The notes under the pieces were generated by a model that saw nothing but the letters and a program-made list of their open reading frames with translations, made no database searches and had not been told where the DNA came from. A DNA stretch of 64,000 nucleotides, from positions 1-64,000 of the forward strand of contig CALZHT010000012.1 of the NCBI GenBank assembly GCA_945787445.1, read 5' to 3'. Numbering within the stretch: position 1 is the first letter of the stretch; each line of letters starts with the position of its first letter. The position numbers and the translations under genes are program-made. Below are positions 1-9,988 of the stretch, in pieces. The DNA is from an uncultured Desulfobulbaceae bacterium. Lineage in GTDB: Bacteria > Desulfobacterota > Desulfobulbia > Desulfobulbales > CALZHT01.

Positions 1-1082
1 GTGCCAGATGGTCAATACCAACGGTTTAAAATTGAATTTGGCGAGGTGTTTTACAAGAAGGAGGGTAAGAACGTTCCTTTGAAGCTGGACGAGCAAGAGA
101 TTGAAATTTTACTCAGGGATCATGTTTCCATTTCAAATAAAGATAGTCAGTCGGTATTTCTTACCTTAGACTCCAAGGCTTCTCTTTCTGTTCCAGACAC
201 ATTCCAACCGGTAATAAGTATAAAACCATCACAATCGCATCCTCTTTTAACAAATTTGATATATGTGGCATGTCCTGAGATAGATACCATTTATATGGCC
301 AGTGCGGACAAGAATAGGATCATAGGTTCTTTCGGCGTGTCCGGCAATCCTACCTACCTTGGTCTTGATCCATCACGTGACAGATTGTATGTTCTGGCCT
401 CCCAGGAAGCCAGGATAAAGATCTATGAGATGTCATCAAGCCGGCTCATTGATCATGTGAAAATCCCCATGATATACAATCCCAATTACATGATTCTTGA
501 TCCGGATGGGACGAATGCCTACGTGTTGGACAGTCAATCAAACAATATTGTCCGCATTGACCTTGCTTCCGGAACCTTAGCCGGACGTGGACGTTTACCG
601 GAACGTGGGCAGTATATGATACATCTTTCCACGCCAAACCGCGTTGCGGTTTCTTCAGAATTGTCTCAGGCCGTCTATTTCTTTGATCCGCAGAGCCTCG
701 AAATTTTCGAGCAGGAAACCATCCTTTCGGTAAGCTCACCCCAGGGGTTGTATGCAAAAGACAATCTTCTCTATATTGCTGAAAGTTCTACGAATACAGT
801 TACTGTTTATGATCTTGTTGGTAAAATTGTGAAACAGCGTTTGAATGTCGGTTTTTCACCAAAAAGACAGTGTCAATATTAGTACCGGGTCAACTCAGTG
901 TCAGAAAAGAAATACGTATAGGCGGCAAGCCTTTTGAAATTGTAGCTTCCCAAAATCTCCAATGGCTTTATGTGGGCGACACCAAGGGTGAACGCATAAA
1001 CATTATCAATCTTACGCTAGAACGGGTCGCAACCCACATGGATCTGGCCACCCCGCCTCTCGGCATTGCTTTCCTTCAATAA
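1..1082 (+). pseudogene. Beta-propeller (YncE-like) repeat protein, broken by a frameshift; 5' end outside window
   Basis: Two reading frames that abut carry one protein. The first (1-882, from a GTG at the window edge, so probably truncated upstream) has about 65 residues of unknown type and then several propeller blades of the pattern LIYVA...VYDL. The second (870-1082) carries the next blade and the conserved end (GGKPFEIVASQ...WLYVGDTKGERINIINL). In the intact blade just upstream, about 19 residues separate the proline turn from the TVTVYDL strand. At the break, GFSPKR is followed almost at once by TVSILVPGQL, so roughly 16 codons appear lost together with the frame. This suggests a real deletion of about 50 bp rather than a one-base sequencing error. 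Family: seven-bladed propeller, ligand unknown. No stable function should be assumed. Confidence 0.6.
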
Positions 1083-1108
1083 GTAAAATTGAGTTTGTTT
1101 TAGAGGGT

Positions 1109-2740
1109 GTGTCCAGGCTTTTGCCAATGATTGCTGCTAAACAAAAAAATACCCATTTTAGTATATCAGCAGTCGCCATTATTTTTTTTGCAACATTCCT
1201 TGCCTATTCAAACAGTTTCAATTCGCCGTTTGTTTTTGATGATATTGATAATATTGTCAATAATCCATTTCTGCATGTAAACAACCTATCCTTGAACAGC
1301 TTGAAGAAGGCGGCCACCGAAACAATTGCCTCTAGGCACCGCTTTCTGCCGAATATTTCCTTTGCCTTGAACTATTATTTTGGTGGTTTGCAGGTTGCCG
1401 GCTACAACGCCGTCAATACAATTATCCATTTATGCACAGCAATTGTTTTCTTTTTTCTGGCTCGGCTAACTCTAAAGTTACCCTCAGTTGCTGAAACAAC
1501 TAGATATGCAGATGAAATAGCATTGTTTGCCGCCCTATTATGGGCTGTACATCCGGTCCAAACAAATGCAGTAACGTATATTGTGCAAAGAATGACCAGC
1601 ATGGCGGCGCTATTTTTTCTTTGTGCAATATATTGTTATGTAAAAGGCCGCATTTTACATGAAAATAGAAAAAAAATATTTTTTTTCGCAGCATCATTTT
1701 GTTCAGGAATTTTGGCAATTTTCAGTAAAGAAAATGCTGCGATGCTTCCTTTTATCATCCTTGTCTATGAAATCTATTTTTTATCGCAGATAGAATCTTT
1801 TCATGATGCCAAAAAAATCATACTAGTATTTTTCTTATCATGCCTAGCATTTTTGGTAATTGGTTTCATGTATTCCGGTCAAAATCCTTTTGCTGTTGTT
1901 CTTAAAGGGTATGAACACCGTGATTTTACAATGGGTGAAAGACTTTTGACTGAACCTCGGGTAATTATTTACTATTTAAGCCTTCTTGCCTTGCCTTTGC
2001 CGTCAAGGCTTAATCTGAATTATGATTTCGATATTTCCAATTCGCTTTTATTTCCCTTTAAAACTTTTATCGCTTTAACTGGAGTGATAGGTTTTGTCGG
2101 CCTAGCAATTCTTTTATTCAGACAGGAACGTATTCTTTCCTTCGCAATTGTATGGTATCTGACAAATCTTGTTATTGAATCATCCGTTATCCCCTTGGAA
2201 ATAATTTTTGAACACCGCCTTTATCTGCCATCAACTTTTCTTATTCTTGGAGTAATTTGTTTTATCTACCAGAAAACAGCTTTGCTTATAAAATATATAA
2301 GGCCGATTTTCATTGGCCTAATTTGCCTCATGGTTTTTTTTACATGGCAACGCAATAATGTGTGGTCATCTGAAATGAGTCTGTGGTCGGATGTCGTCTC
2401 TAAATCTCCAAATTATGTTAGAGGATATGAATACTTGGGGCGTGCATACTTAGTAAACGGCGAGGCACAAAAGGCATATGATATCTTCAAAGATGCGAAT
2501 GCAAGAAACCTTGAATCCGTGCATATTTTTAATAATTGGGGGAAAGCAGCTTTTTCTCTCGGACGGGTCGATGAAGCAATCAAGTATTTAGAACATGCTG
2601 TGCGCCTCGATCCGAATAGTGCGGAAAGTCATTATAATCTCGGCATAGCATATAGCAGCAAGGGCAAATTACAGGAGGCCCAGGAGGAAATGCGCAAAGG
2701 GATTCATCTGCAAATGCAAGATAATCTGAAGAAGTATTAA
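1109..2740 (+). CDS. Polytopic membrane protein with C-terminal TPR repeats (TMTC / PMT-like)
   Basis: The 543-residue protein starts at GTG 1109 behind an AGAGGG; an in-frame ATG at 1127 is an alternative. It has about ten hydrophobic segments up to residue ~415, then two to three TPR units (YEYLGRAYLVNGEAQKAYDIF, WGKAAFSLGRVDEAIKYLEHA and YNLGIAYSSKGKLQEAQEEM). The N-terminal signature FNSPFVFDDIDNIVNNP, with its two acidic residues in the first external loop, is typical of TMTC-like relatives of GT-C glycosyltransferases that use lipid-linked sugars. By family the role would be protein or lipid glycosylation at the inner membrane, but no substrate can be read from the sequence. It follows the broken propeller gene by 26 bp and is followed after 30 bp by a family A repeat, so it is probably the end of a transcription unit. 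Confidence 0.7.
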   Translation: MSRLLPMIAAKQKNTHFSISAVAIIFFATFLAYSNSFNSPFVFDDIDNIVNNPFLHVNNLSLNSLKKAATETIASRHRFLPNISFALNYYFGGLQVAGYNAVNTIIHLCTAIVFFFLARLTLKLPSVAETTRYADEIALFAALLWAVHPVQTNAVTYIVQRMTSMAALFFLCAIYCYVKGRILHENRKKIFFFAASFCSGILAIFSKENAAMLPFIILVYEIYFLSQIESFHDAKKIILVFFLSCLAFLVIGFMYSGQNPFAVVLKGYEHRDFTMGERLLTEPRVIIYYLSLLALPLPSRLNLNYDFDISNSLLFPFKTFIALTGVIGFVGLAILLFRQERILSFAIVWYLTNLVIESSVIPLEIIFEHRLYLPSTFLILGVICFIYQKTALLIKYIRPIFIGLICLMVFFTWQRNNVWSSEMSLWSDVVSKSPNYVRGYEYLGRAYLVNGEAQKAYDIFKDANARNLESVHIFNNWGKAAFSLGRVDEAIKYLEHAVRLDPNSAESHYNLGIAYSSKGKLQEAQEEMRKGIHLQMQDNLKKY

Positions 2741-2769
2741 CCACATTTTTTTCACATGCTATCAAAATA

Positions 2770-2966
2770 GATAATCCCGTAAAAAATCGGGAAAACGGTT
2801 AACGTGCCATGTAATTTCAACTAGTTACAACGTAATACATCGATGAACTGGCAATAACATGACAAAAAGCACATGCTGAACTTATCGCCTTTTTCATCGT
2901 AAGGACTTAAAAGGATTAACGCGTCCGCACAGCAGACAAATCGTATTTTTTACGATTTCATCAAAA
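2770..2966 (+). repeat. Dispersed repeat family A, copy 1 (full length, ~197 bp)
   Basis: Begins GATAATCCCG and ends near CGATTTCATCAAAA. It shares long blocks with 41772-41874 and 54456-54653, notably CGGTTAACGTGCCATGT and ACATCGATGAACTGGCAATA. It contains a short TCCCG/CGGGA hairpin at the left end and an AAATCGTA/TACGATTT hairpin with a T-rich loop at the right end. It fills most of the 308-bp gap between the TPR membrane protein and the OB-fold gene. No coding capacity is conserved between copies. Confidence 0.85.
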
Positions 2967-3048
2967 TAAACCTTTGTCAGCATTGGATTGCGATTTATAG
3001 TAATTTTTTTTAGTAGGAGATAATTTATATTTACCCTGAGGTGTTATC

Positions 3049-3786
3049 ATGAAGAAAATCAGTATATTTGGAGTAGTCATTTTATTTTCAATAATTTCTA
3101 GTAACTATTTATACAGCAGCACGGTTGTCCCCCCCAAACAACTATCTCTTGAATCGCAACCGCTTGAAAACGTTTCTGGGGGCTATAAAGGAATTGTGCT
3201 GGAAACAATGGATTCAGCCGGTTACACCTATATTTTGGTGGATACAGGAACGGATAAGGTCTGGGCTGCCGCCGCTCAATTCAAAGTTGATGTTGGTGAA
3301 ACCGTTATAATCCCAAAAGGTTTGGCCATGCACAATTTTCATAGCAAAACCCTTAACAAGGATTTTGATCTTATATATTTTGTATCAAGTATTGCAAAAG
3401 AAACTGAGGGAAAATCCACAGGGATGCCTTCACACGCTATTCAAGACACTCCCCCAAACACAACGAAATTTTCGGCTGTTGAAAAAGCTTCCGGCGGCAA
3501 GAATATTGACGAGATTTATTCTGATAAAGAACAACTAGCGGGAAAATTTATCAAAGTCAGGGGTAAAGTGGTGAAATTTGCCGCGAATATTATGGGTAAA
3601 AACTGGGTCCATTTACAGGACGGCAGTGGCAGTGGCAACACAAGCGATTTGACTGTAACAACAACAGATATAGCTTCTGTAGGCGATACTGTGCTTGCCA
3701 AGGGGATGTTGGCTGTCGATAAAGACTTTGGCTCGGGTTACAGATATGATGTTATCCTCGAAGGCGCTCAAGTGACTGTTGAGTAA
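3049..3786 (+). CDS. Exported OB-fold protein (NrfJ-like, two domains)
   Basis: The 245-residue protein has a clear signal peptide (KKISIFGVVILFSIISSNYLYSS). Residues ~45-115 (YKGIVLETMDSAGYTYILV...VWAAA...) resemble the small NrfJ-type domain, and residues ~155-245 form a second OB-fold unit (LAGKFIKVRGKVVKF...NWVHLQDGSG...DTVLAKGML). Proteins of this type are periplasmic and often sit near c-type cytochrome or metal-handling genes; their ligand is not established. Here the gene stands alone behind a family A repeat, starting at an ATG preceded by CCTGAGGTGTT. Function is unassigned; nucleic-acid binding should not be inferred from the OB-fold alone. Confidence 0.6.
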   Translation: MKKISIFGVVILFSIISSNYLYSSTVVPPKQLSLESQPLENVSGGYKGIVLETMDSAGYTYILVDTGTDKVWAAAAQFKVDVGETVIIPKGLAMHNFHSKTLNKDFDLIYFVSSIAKETEGKSTGMPSHAIQDTPPNTTKFSAVEKASGGKNIDEIYSDKEQLAGKFIKVRGKVVKFAANIMGKNWVHLQDGSGSGNTSDLTVTTTDIASVGDTVLAKGMLAVDKDFGSGYRYDVILEGAQVTVE

Positions 3787-3815
3787 GCGTAGATCTTTGG
3801 TTTCAGCAGATAGCC

Positions 3816-5642
3816 TCAGCTCTCCACCAGAAGAAGCATATCATCGATAATTTTCAGCCCTCCTTGCCAGAACTGCGGACTGTCGAGATTTATTCCGAAT
3901 GGCTCGAGAAGCTGATAAGGTGTCCTGCTCCCTCCGGATTTTAGTAGTTCCAGGTACTTGGGAACAAATGGTTCTTTTTCTTTCTGGTAGAGGTTATAGA
4001 GCGAGAGAACCAGTAATTCACCAAACGCATAAGAATAAACATAGCCCGGTGTGCTCAAAAAGTGGGGGATATAGGACCACCAGACGCCATAATCCTCGGT
4101 TAGGGTGACGCTATCACCAAGCATGGCTTTTTGAGTAAGAATCCACTGCCGGGAAAAATCATCTGATGAGAGTTCACCCTTATCCCTGCGCATGGTATGG
4201 ACAAGGTCTTCAAATCTGTTCATGGCAACTTGTCGGAATACGGTGGCAAAGATTGATTCCAGTTTCTGGCAGATATATGCTTTTCGTTGGTCAGGGTTAG
4301 TGAGTGTTGCAAGCTGATGAGTAAACACGAGGAGTTCACCGAACACGGAAGCAGTTTCAGCGAGCACCAAAGGGGTATCACTGTTGTAATATCCTTGCTC
4401 TGCCGCAAGATACTGGTGTATGCCGTGCCCTAATTCGTGGGCCACTGTGGAGACGTCTCTAATGTTGCCGGTATAATTTACCATTATATATGGGTGGACC
4501 TCGGGAACGCAGGGATGTGCAAAGGCACCGCCGCGTTTGCCTGGTTGCACCGGAGCATGGATCCAGTTTCTATCAAAAAACAGACCAGCTATTTCAGCCA
4601 TTTCGGGTGAGAATCCTGCAAAGGCATTGAGCACAATTTTCTTACATTCCTCCCAAGTTATATGACTGTCATGGTTTTCATCATCCTTATTGGAAGCACC
4701 ACGGGTTTCTGCAGTATTTCCGGAAAGATGGGGGAGGGGAGCATAGCGGTCATAATCCAATATCGTATCAAGGCCGATAAGACCCCGTTTCAACTTATAA
4801 TATCGTTGCGGGATATCGTAACGTTCCGTAACTGCTTCGACGAGGATGGCAACGGTTTGATCCTGCAATTCATTATAGAGGTTCATTGAACGCAGCCAGG
4901 AAGGATAGTTGCGCAATCGATCGTCAATCATCTTGTCTGCCAATATTGTATTAAAAATATGGGTGAGAATATGAAGATGTCCGGATAGTCCCTGGGTGAG
5001 TTCGGAAGCTGCCTTTTTTCGGATTTCTCTGTCGGGATTATACAGATCGGCAAGAACTTCTTCTTCAGTTCGTTGATTTTTTCCGAATTTCATATGCCCC
5101 ATAACTTTATCGAAAAGGTTGGTCCAGCTGCTTCTGCCGACCGGAGCCTTTTCCAGCAGCAGTGTTTCTTCAGTCTGAGAAAGCAGGTGTTTAGCATAAC
5201 GACGAAGGTTATCCAGGTAATGTTGGTATTTTTCCAGAACAGAAGATTGTAGAAGTTTGGATGCAGCTTTATTGTCAAGCTTGCTCCACTCCACATCAAA
5301 AAACACTGTCTGTTTTCCGACCGCGCTGCTGATTTCTCTTATTTTTTGCAGTAGAGCGGAAGCCTCAGCATTATTGGTTTGGGTGGAAAAATTAAGAAAT
5401 GCAAAGGTGGCGAGTTTACCCATGCGGGTTGAGAGATTTTCGAGGCGCTTTACTAAACTCAAAAGCTCATGGTCTGAAAGTGTTTTAACTTTTTCTGCAA
5501 ATAGGGTATTAAGAGCTTCAGCTTCTGAACGGCAATGCTCCAAATCTTTATCCATGTCAATATCATTATGCCCCTTGTACATATCGTTCAGTTTCCAAAC
5601 AATTCCGATAGTGCCTAGTTTCTCATTGAGTTTTTCAGACAT
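3816..5642 (-). CDS. pepF: M3 family oligoendopeptidase (PepF-like)
   Basis: The 608-residue protein is of normal length for M3 peptidases of the PepF clade. The zinc site is the HEXXH in TVAHELGHGIHQY (around residue 400), with the third ligand expected in VLAETASVFGE about 25 residues later. Both are the expected M3 signatures. The N-terminal half is helical, as in the family. It is a cytoplasmic metallopeptidase that cleaves short peptides, commonly of 6-18 residues, and has no signal peptide. The gene is monocistronic and converges with the OB-fold gene 30 bp away. Confidence 0.88.
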   Translation of the reverse strand: MSEKLNEKLGTIGIVWKLNDMYKGHNDIDMDKDLEHCRSEAEALNTLFAEKVKTLSDHELLSLVKRLENLSTRMGKLATFAFLNFSTQTNNAEASALLQKIREISSAVGKQTVFFDVEWSKLDNKAASKLLQSSVLEKYQHYLDNLRRYAKHLLSQTEETLLLEKAPVGRSSWTNLFDKVMGHMKFGKNQRTEEEVLADLYNPDREIRKKAASELTQGLSGHLHILTHIFNTILADKMIDDRLRNYPSWLRSMNLYNELQDQTVAILVEAVTERYDIPQRYYKLKRGLIGLDTILDYDRYAPLPHLSGNTAETRGASNKDDENHDSHITWEECKKIVLNAFAGFSPEMAEIAGLFFDRNWIHAPVQPGKRGGAFAHPCVPEVHPYIMVNYTGNIRDVSTVAHELGHGIHQYLAAEQGYYNSDTPLVLAETASVFGELLVFTHQLATLTNPDQRKAYICQKLESIFATVFRQVAMNRFEDLVHTMRRDKGELSSDDFSRQWILTQKAMLGDSVTLTEDYGVWWSYIPHFLSTPGYVYSYAFGELLVLSLYNLYQKEKEPFVPKYLELLKSGGSRTPYQLLEPFGINLDSPQFWQGGLKIIDDMLLLVES

Positions 5643-6007
5643 GAATAGTGCTCCTTACATTTGGTCCAATTGATATAGTTAGTTCCCATTCAGAAAGTTG
5701 CAGACTTGGAGGATGCTGGAACAAGTTGTTTCCAATTCGGCAACTGACAATTTTGCGAAAGGTCAAGGAGATCAAGGAATTGTGCGGAGACATACTCGGG
5801 TAAGTCGCACAAGCAATTGCGTAGATCAACGCAGAGATTTCGCAAAAGGGGCGTTTCCGGATGGAAACTAGTTATGTATACTTAAAGTATTTTTGGTTGT
5901 CTGGCAACCACCGTATCATATGATGCATTTGTATACTCTATCATTTTAAAATTGCTTAAAAAAAATAATTATTATGATTTTCATGCTGGTAGAAAAAGGA
6001 AGGTAAC
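5643..6007. other. Intergenic region between pepF and the parE leader
   Basis: This AT-rich divergent promoter region lies upstream of pepF (minus) and parE (plus). It contains a small hairpin, GGTTG-TCTGG-CAACC, near 5895. I see no gene, repeat copy or convincing sigma-70 box here. Confidence 0.5.
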
Positions 6008-6088
6008 ATGAAAAAAACATTGCCAATAGACGAAAACACAAGATATAGTGTGTTAATGTTCAGCATGGCAATATATGTTGTGGTTTAA
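6008..6088 (+). CDS. Possible 26-residue leader peptide upstream of parE
   Basis: ATG at 6008 follows GGAAGGTAAC, a good ribosome-binding site, and reads MKKTLPIDENTRYSVLMFSM... to a TAA at 6086-6088. It ends 24 bp before the parE start. No known family is recognised; a chance ORF is quite possible. It is listed because of the strong RBS and tight spacing. Confidence 0.25.
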   Translation: MKKTLPIDENTRYSVLMFSMAIYVVV

Positions 6089-6112
6089 CAAAAACAACGG
6101 AGGAAGACGGAA

Positions 6113-7945
6113 TTGACCATGAATATGCCAGCAACTGTCTATGATGAATCCAAGATAAAAACCCTCAGTTCACTTGAACATATCCGATTACGGCCGGGTA
6201 TGTATATCGGTCGTCTCGGAAACGGCAGTCATCCGGATGATGGCATCTATATCCTACTCAAAGAAGTTATAGATAATGCTGTTGATGAATTCATCATGGG
6301 AGCGGGAAAACGAATCAATATCAGAATCCAGGAAGATGGAGCTGTCACTATTCGTGACTATGGCCGTGGCATCCCGCTTGGCAAGCTGGTGGAATGTGTT
6401 TCCGTGATCAATACCGGAGCGAAATACAACACCGATGTCTTCCAATTTTCCGTTGGTCTCAACGGGGTTGGCACCAAGGCAGTCAATGCCCTTTCTGAAA
6501 ATTTTTCTGTCACATCCATCAGGGAAGGGCGCTTTGCCAATGCCGCATTCTCCCGTGGTGTCATGATTAATGAAGAAACAGGGAAAACAGGGGAAAAGGA
6601 CGGCACTGTGATCGAGTATCGTCCTGACCATGATATTTTTCCCGAGTTTTCCTTTAATATGGATTTTATCCGCAAACGACTCTGGCGCTATGCATATTTA
6701 AATGCCGGCCTGAAACTTTATCTGGGTAAAGAATGTTTCTGCTCAACTAATGGGATTCTTGATCTGCTGGACAATGAAATTGAAGGTGTGCAGCTTTATA
6801 ATCCGGTTTATTTTCGAGACAACACCCTGGAATTTGCCTTTTCACATACCGACGGCTATGGAGAATCCTACTTCTCTTTTGTGAACGGCACCTTCACCAA
6901 CGAGGGAGGCACCCATCTTTCCGCCTTCCGGGAGGGTATTTTAAAGGGCATCAATGAATATTCCGGTAAAAAATTTTCCGGGGAGGATGTAAGGGAAGGG
7001 GTAGTCGGTACCATCGCCGTAAAAGTCAAAGACCCTATCTTTGAGTCGCAAACGAAAAATAAACTCGGTAACACTGAAATCCGCGCCGGGATCGTCAACA
7101 CTGTCCGGGATGTTTTGATTAAGTTCCTGTATAAGCATACCGATATCGCGGAAGTACTGATCAATAAAATTCAGTTAAATGCCAGGGTTCGTAAAGAACT
7201 GCAGCAAGTCCGGCGTGAAGCCAAATCCAAGGCCAAAAAGGTCGCGATCAAAATTCCCCAGCTCAAAGATTGCAAGTATCATCCCGCCAAAGGCAACCCA
7301 TCCCCTCCTGGGAAGGAAAATATGGTTTTCATCACCGAGGGGCAGTCTGCTGCCGGATCAATTGTCAGTTCCAGGGACCCTATGACCCAGGCTGTCTTTT
7401 CAATGAAAGGCAAACCCATGAACGTTTTAGGCCACCCTATGACCTTGCTGTATAAAAATGATGAAATGTACAACATGATGCGGGCCTTGAATATTGAGGA
7501 CTCTGTGGGAGGGCTTCGTTATGATAAGGTCATCCTGGCAACCGATGCTGATGTGGATGGACTGCACATCAGAAACCTGCTTCTTACCTTTTTTCTCCAT
7601 TATTTTGAAAATATCGTGAAACGTGGACATGTGTACATCCTTGAAACTCCCATCTTTCGGGTCCGTAACAAGAATGAGACCATTTACTGCTACTCGGACA
7701 AAGACAAAACTGCAGCAGAAAAGAAGCTTGCCGGAAGAGGCTCCTCTCGACGACAGGTTGAAATCACCCGGTTTAAAGGTCTCGGTGAAATATCACCGGC
7801 TGAATTCAAACAATTCATCGGCCCCAAAATGCGCCTGCAACAAGTCAATATTGACAGGTTGAGTGAAGTACCAAAGCTTCTTTCCTTTTACATGGGCAAA
7901 AACACTCCCGATCGAAAAGAGTACATTATGCAGCGTATTTCATAA
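6113..7945 (+). CDS. parE: DNA topoisomerase IV subunit B (type IIA topoisomerase ATPase subunit)
   Basis: The 610-residue protein has a GHKL ATPase domain at the N-terminus (VIDNAVDEF with the catalytic/Mg Asn, DYGRGIPLG, GLNGVGTKAVNALS). A transducer domain follows, then a TOPRIM domain with ITEGQSAAGSI and DADVDGLHIR, the acidic residues that hold Mg2+ for DNA cleavage. It ends close to the usual ParE length and lacks the long GyrB insert. The start is probably TTG at 6113, which lies 8 nt after GGAGGA; ATG 6119 is 14 nt away. It forms the A2B2 enzyme with the ParC encoded 43 bp downstream and decatenates daughter chromosomes. Assignment to ParE rather than a second GyrB rests on length and partner. 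Confidence 0.85.
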   Translation: MTMNMPATVYDESKIKTLSSLEHIRLRPGMYIGRLGNGSHPDDGIYILLKEVIDNAVDEFIMGAGKRINIRIQEDGAVTIRDYGRGIPLGKLVECVSVINTGAKYNTDVFQFSVGLNGVGTKAVNALSENFSVTSIREGRFANAAFSRGVMINEETGKTGEKDGTVIEYRPDHDIFPEFSFNMDFIRKRLWRYAYLNAGLKLYLGKECFCSTNGILDLLDNEIEGVQLYNPVYFRDNTLEFAFSHTDGYGESYFSFVNGTFTNEGGTHLSAFREGILKGINEYSGKKFSGEDVREGVVGTIAVKVKDPIFESQTKNKLGNTEIRAGIVNTVRDVLIKFLYKHTDIAEVLINKIQLNARVRKELQQVRREAKSKAKKVAIKIPQLKDCKYHPAKGNPSPPGKENMVFITEGQSAAGSIVSSRDPMTQAVFSMKGKPMNVLGHPMTLLYKNDEMYNMMRALNIEDSVGGLRYDKVILATDADVDGLHIRNLLLTFFLHYFENIVKRGHVYILETPIFRVRNKNETIYCYSDKDKTAAEKKLAGRGSSRRQVEITRFKGLGEISPAEFKQFIGPKMRLQQVNIDRLSEVPKLLSFYMGKNTPDRKEYIMQRIS

Positions 7946-7988
7946 CAGTTCTTTCCCCTCAACCCAAAAATGATTTCTAAAAGAACCT

Positions 7989-9983
7989 ATGGAAATGGTA
8001 TCAGAAACTACAAATTACGGTGAGCTTCATAAACTTTTTGATGAAAACTTTCTGGACTATTCTTCCTATGTCATAAAGGAAAGGGCCATACCGGATATCA
8101 ACGACGGCTTGAAACCTGTGCAACGCAGGATTCTCCAGACATTGCACAACATGGATGATGGCCGTTTCAACAAGGTGGCGAATGTGGTTGGCGACACCAT
8201 GAAACTCCATCCCCATGGAGACGCTTCCATTTTTTCCGCCTTGGTCAACCTGGCCAATAAAGACTTTCTCATAGACCGACAAGGTAATTTCGGCAATATC
8301 TTCACGGGAGATCAGGCTTCCGCCGCCCGCTATATTGAGTGCCGCCTTTCACCACTTGCTCGGGAGATTCTGTTTAACAAGGATCTCACCGAATTTATTG
8401 ATTCCTACGACGGCCGTCTGCGTGAACCGGTCTCGCTGCCCGCTAAAATCCCTTTGCTTTTATTGCTGGGGGCGGAAGGGATCGCTGTCGGCATGGCCAC
8501 CAAGATTCTGCCCCACAATTTTTGTGAACTTCTCGCGGCGCAGAAAAATATTTTACGCAACGAACCGTTCGTTGTTTACCCGGACTTTCCCCAAGGAGGA
8601 ATGGTCGATATCGCATCCTACGAGAATGGAAACGGACGGGTCAAAAGCCGTGCAAAAATTATTGAGAAGAACGACAAAACAATTGTTATCAAAGAGATAC
8701 CTTATGGAACTACAACCCAGTCACTCATCGAAAGCATTGAAAAGGCTGCCAAAACCGGAAAGATCAAGATCCTTTCCATTGACGATTTTACCGCTGAAGA
8801 GGTGGAAATAGAGATAAAACTTCCACGCGGGGTATATGCGGCAGATACGATAAGAGCCTTGTATGCTTTTACCGACTGTGAATTTTCAATCAGCCCTAAT
8901 TTAAACGTTTTAAAGGAAAACACACCGGTCACCATGTCGGTGGAGGAGGTTTTGCAGTATAACACGGAAAAGCTCCTCAATGACCTTGAAAAAGAACTCA
9001 ACATTGAATTGCACCGCCTTAACGAGAAGCTCCATGCCCATCTCCTGGAGCAGATTTTCATTGAAGAACGGATCTATAAACAGATCGAAGAATGTAAAAG
9101 CTATAAAGAAGTCATTATGACTATTGAAAAAGCTCTCCAACCTTTCCTGCAAAAACTGGTACGGCAGGTTACGCGGGAAGATATTGAAAGGCTTCTGGAA
9201 ATAAAGATCAAGCGGATTTCGCGCTACGATATTAATAAAAAACGTAAAGATATCAAAATGGTAAGCGGATCAATCAAGACAGTTGAGGCCAGTTTGCAGG
9301 ACATGGTAGGTCATGCCATCCGTTTTCTTGACGATCTACTTGCCCGCTATGGCCATTTTTATCCGAGGCGGACCACGATTAAAACTTTTAAGGAGGTTGA
9401 AGCCAGGAAGGTGGCTCTTTCCAATCTCACTATTGGTTATGACCGGAAAGATGGTTTTCTTGGGCACCAGGTAAAAGCAGATGGTGAGATAAGTTTCGCC
9501 TGTTCAGAGTATGACAAATTGCTGCTCATCTTTACGAATGGCTTGTACAAGTTTATCAATGTGACTGATAAAACCTTTGTCGGTCACAACCTTCTCTGGG
9601 CCGGTATTGTTGAAAAAAAACTTTTCACCGTGGTCTACCGGGACGGGAAAGAGGGTTTATCCTATCTTAAACGGTTCTACACCCCGAAATTCATTTTAGA
9701 AAAGGAATACTGGCTCTTCCAAAAACATGGTCGCGCCTCAATCCAGTACTTTTCAATTGATGAGCACCAGAAACTGCGGGTGTATTTGATGCCGAATAAG
9801 CGATCAAAATCTAATATTTTGAATTTTGATTGTGACGATTTTCTTATCAAAGGCCCATCTGCCAGAGGGAAACGAGTTTCCACCCGGGTTGTCCGGCGAA
9901 TTAATGAGATTACTGAAAAAGAAGCTCAGCAGGTTCCCCCGCCGAAAGTTCAACCAAAACTCTTTGATCCGGATAAAAAATAG
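7989..9983 (+). CDS. parC: DNA topoisomerase IV subunit A
   Basis: The 664-residue protein starts with the winged-helix breakage-reunion domain (YSSYVIKERAIPDINDGLKPVQRRIL). The catalytic tyrosine lies in SAARYIECRLSPLA, near residue 115. A tower and coiled-coil segment follows (residues ~330-450), then a shortened C-terminal beta domain (ILNF...ARGKRVSTRVVRRI). It is about 150-200 residues shorter than typical GyrA and lacks a visible GyrA-box, which supports ParC and decatenation rather than supercoiling. It is co-transcribed with parE. It converges with the cyclophilin gene only 5 bp away. Confidence 0.84.
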   Translation: MEMVSETTNYGELHKLFDENFLDYSSYVIKERAIPDINDGLKPVQRRILQTLHNMDDGRFNKVANVVGDTMKLHPHGDASIFSALVNLANKDFLIDRQGNFGNIFTGDQASAARYIECRLSPLAREILFNKDLTEFIDSYDGRLREPVSLPAKIPLLLLLGAEGIAVGMATKILPHNFCELLAAQKNILRNEPFVVYPDFPQGGMVDIASYENGNGRVKSRAKIIEKNDKTIVIKEIPYGTTTQSLIESIEKAAKTGKIKILSIDDFTAEEVEIEIKLPRGVYAADTIRALYAFTDCEFSISPNLNVLKENTPVTMSVEEVLQYNTEKLLNDLEKELNIELHRLNEKLHAHLLEQIFIEERIYKQIEECKSYKEVIMTIEKALQPFLQKLVRQVTREDIERLLEIKIKRISRYDINKKRKDIKMVSGSIKTVEASLQDMVGHAIRFLDDLLARYGHFYPRRTTIKTFKEVEARKVALSNLTIGYDRKDGFLGHQVKADGEISFACSEYDKLLLIFTNGLYKFINVTDKTFVGHNLLWAGIVEKKLFTVVYRDGKEGLSYLKRFYTPKFILEKEYWLFQKHGRASIQYFSIDEHQKLRVYLMPNKRSKSNILNFDCDDFLIKGPSARGKRVSTRVVRRINEITEKEAQQVPPPKVQPKLFDPDKK

Positions 9984-9988
9984 GTCGT

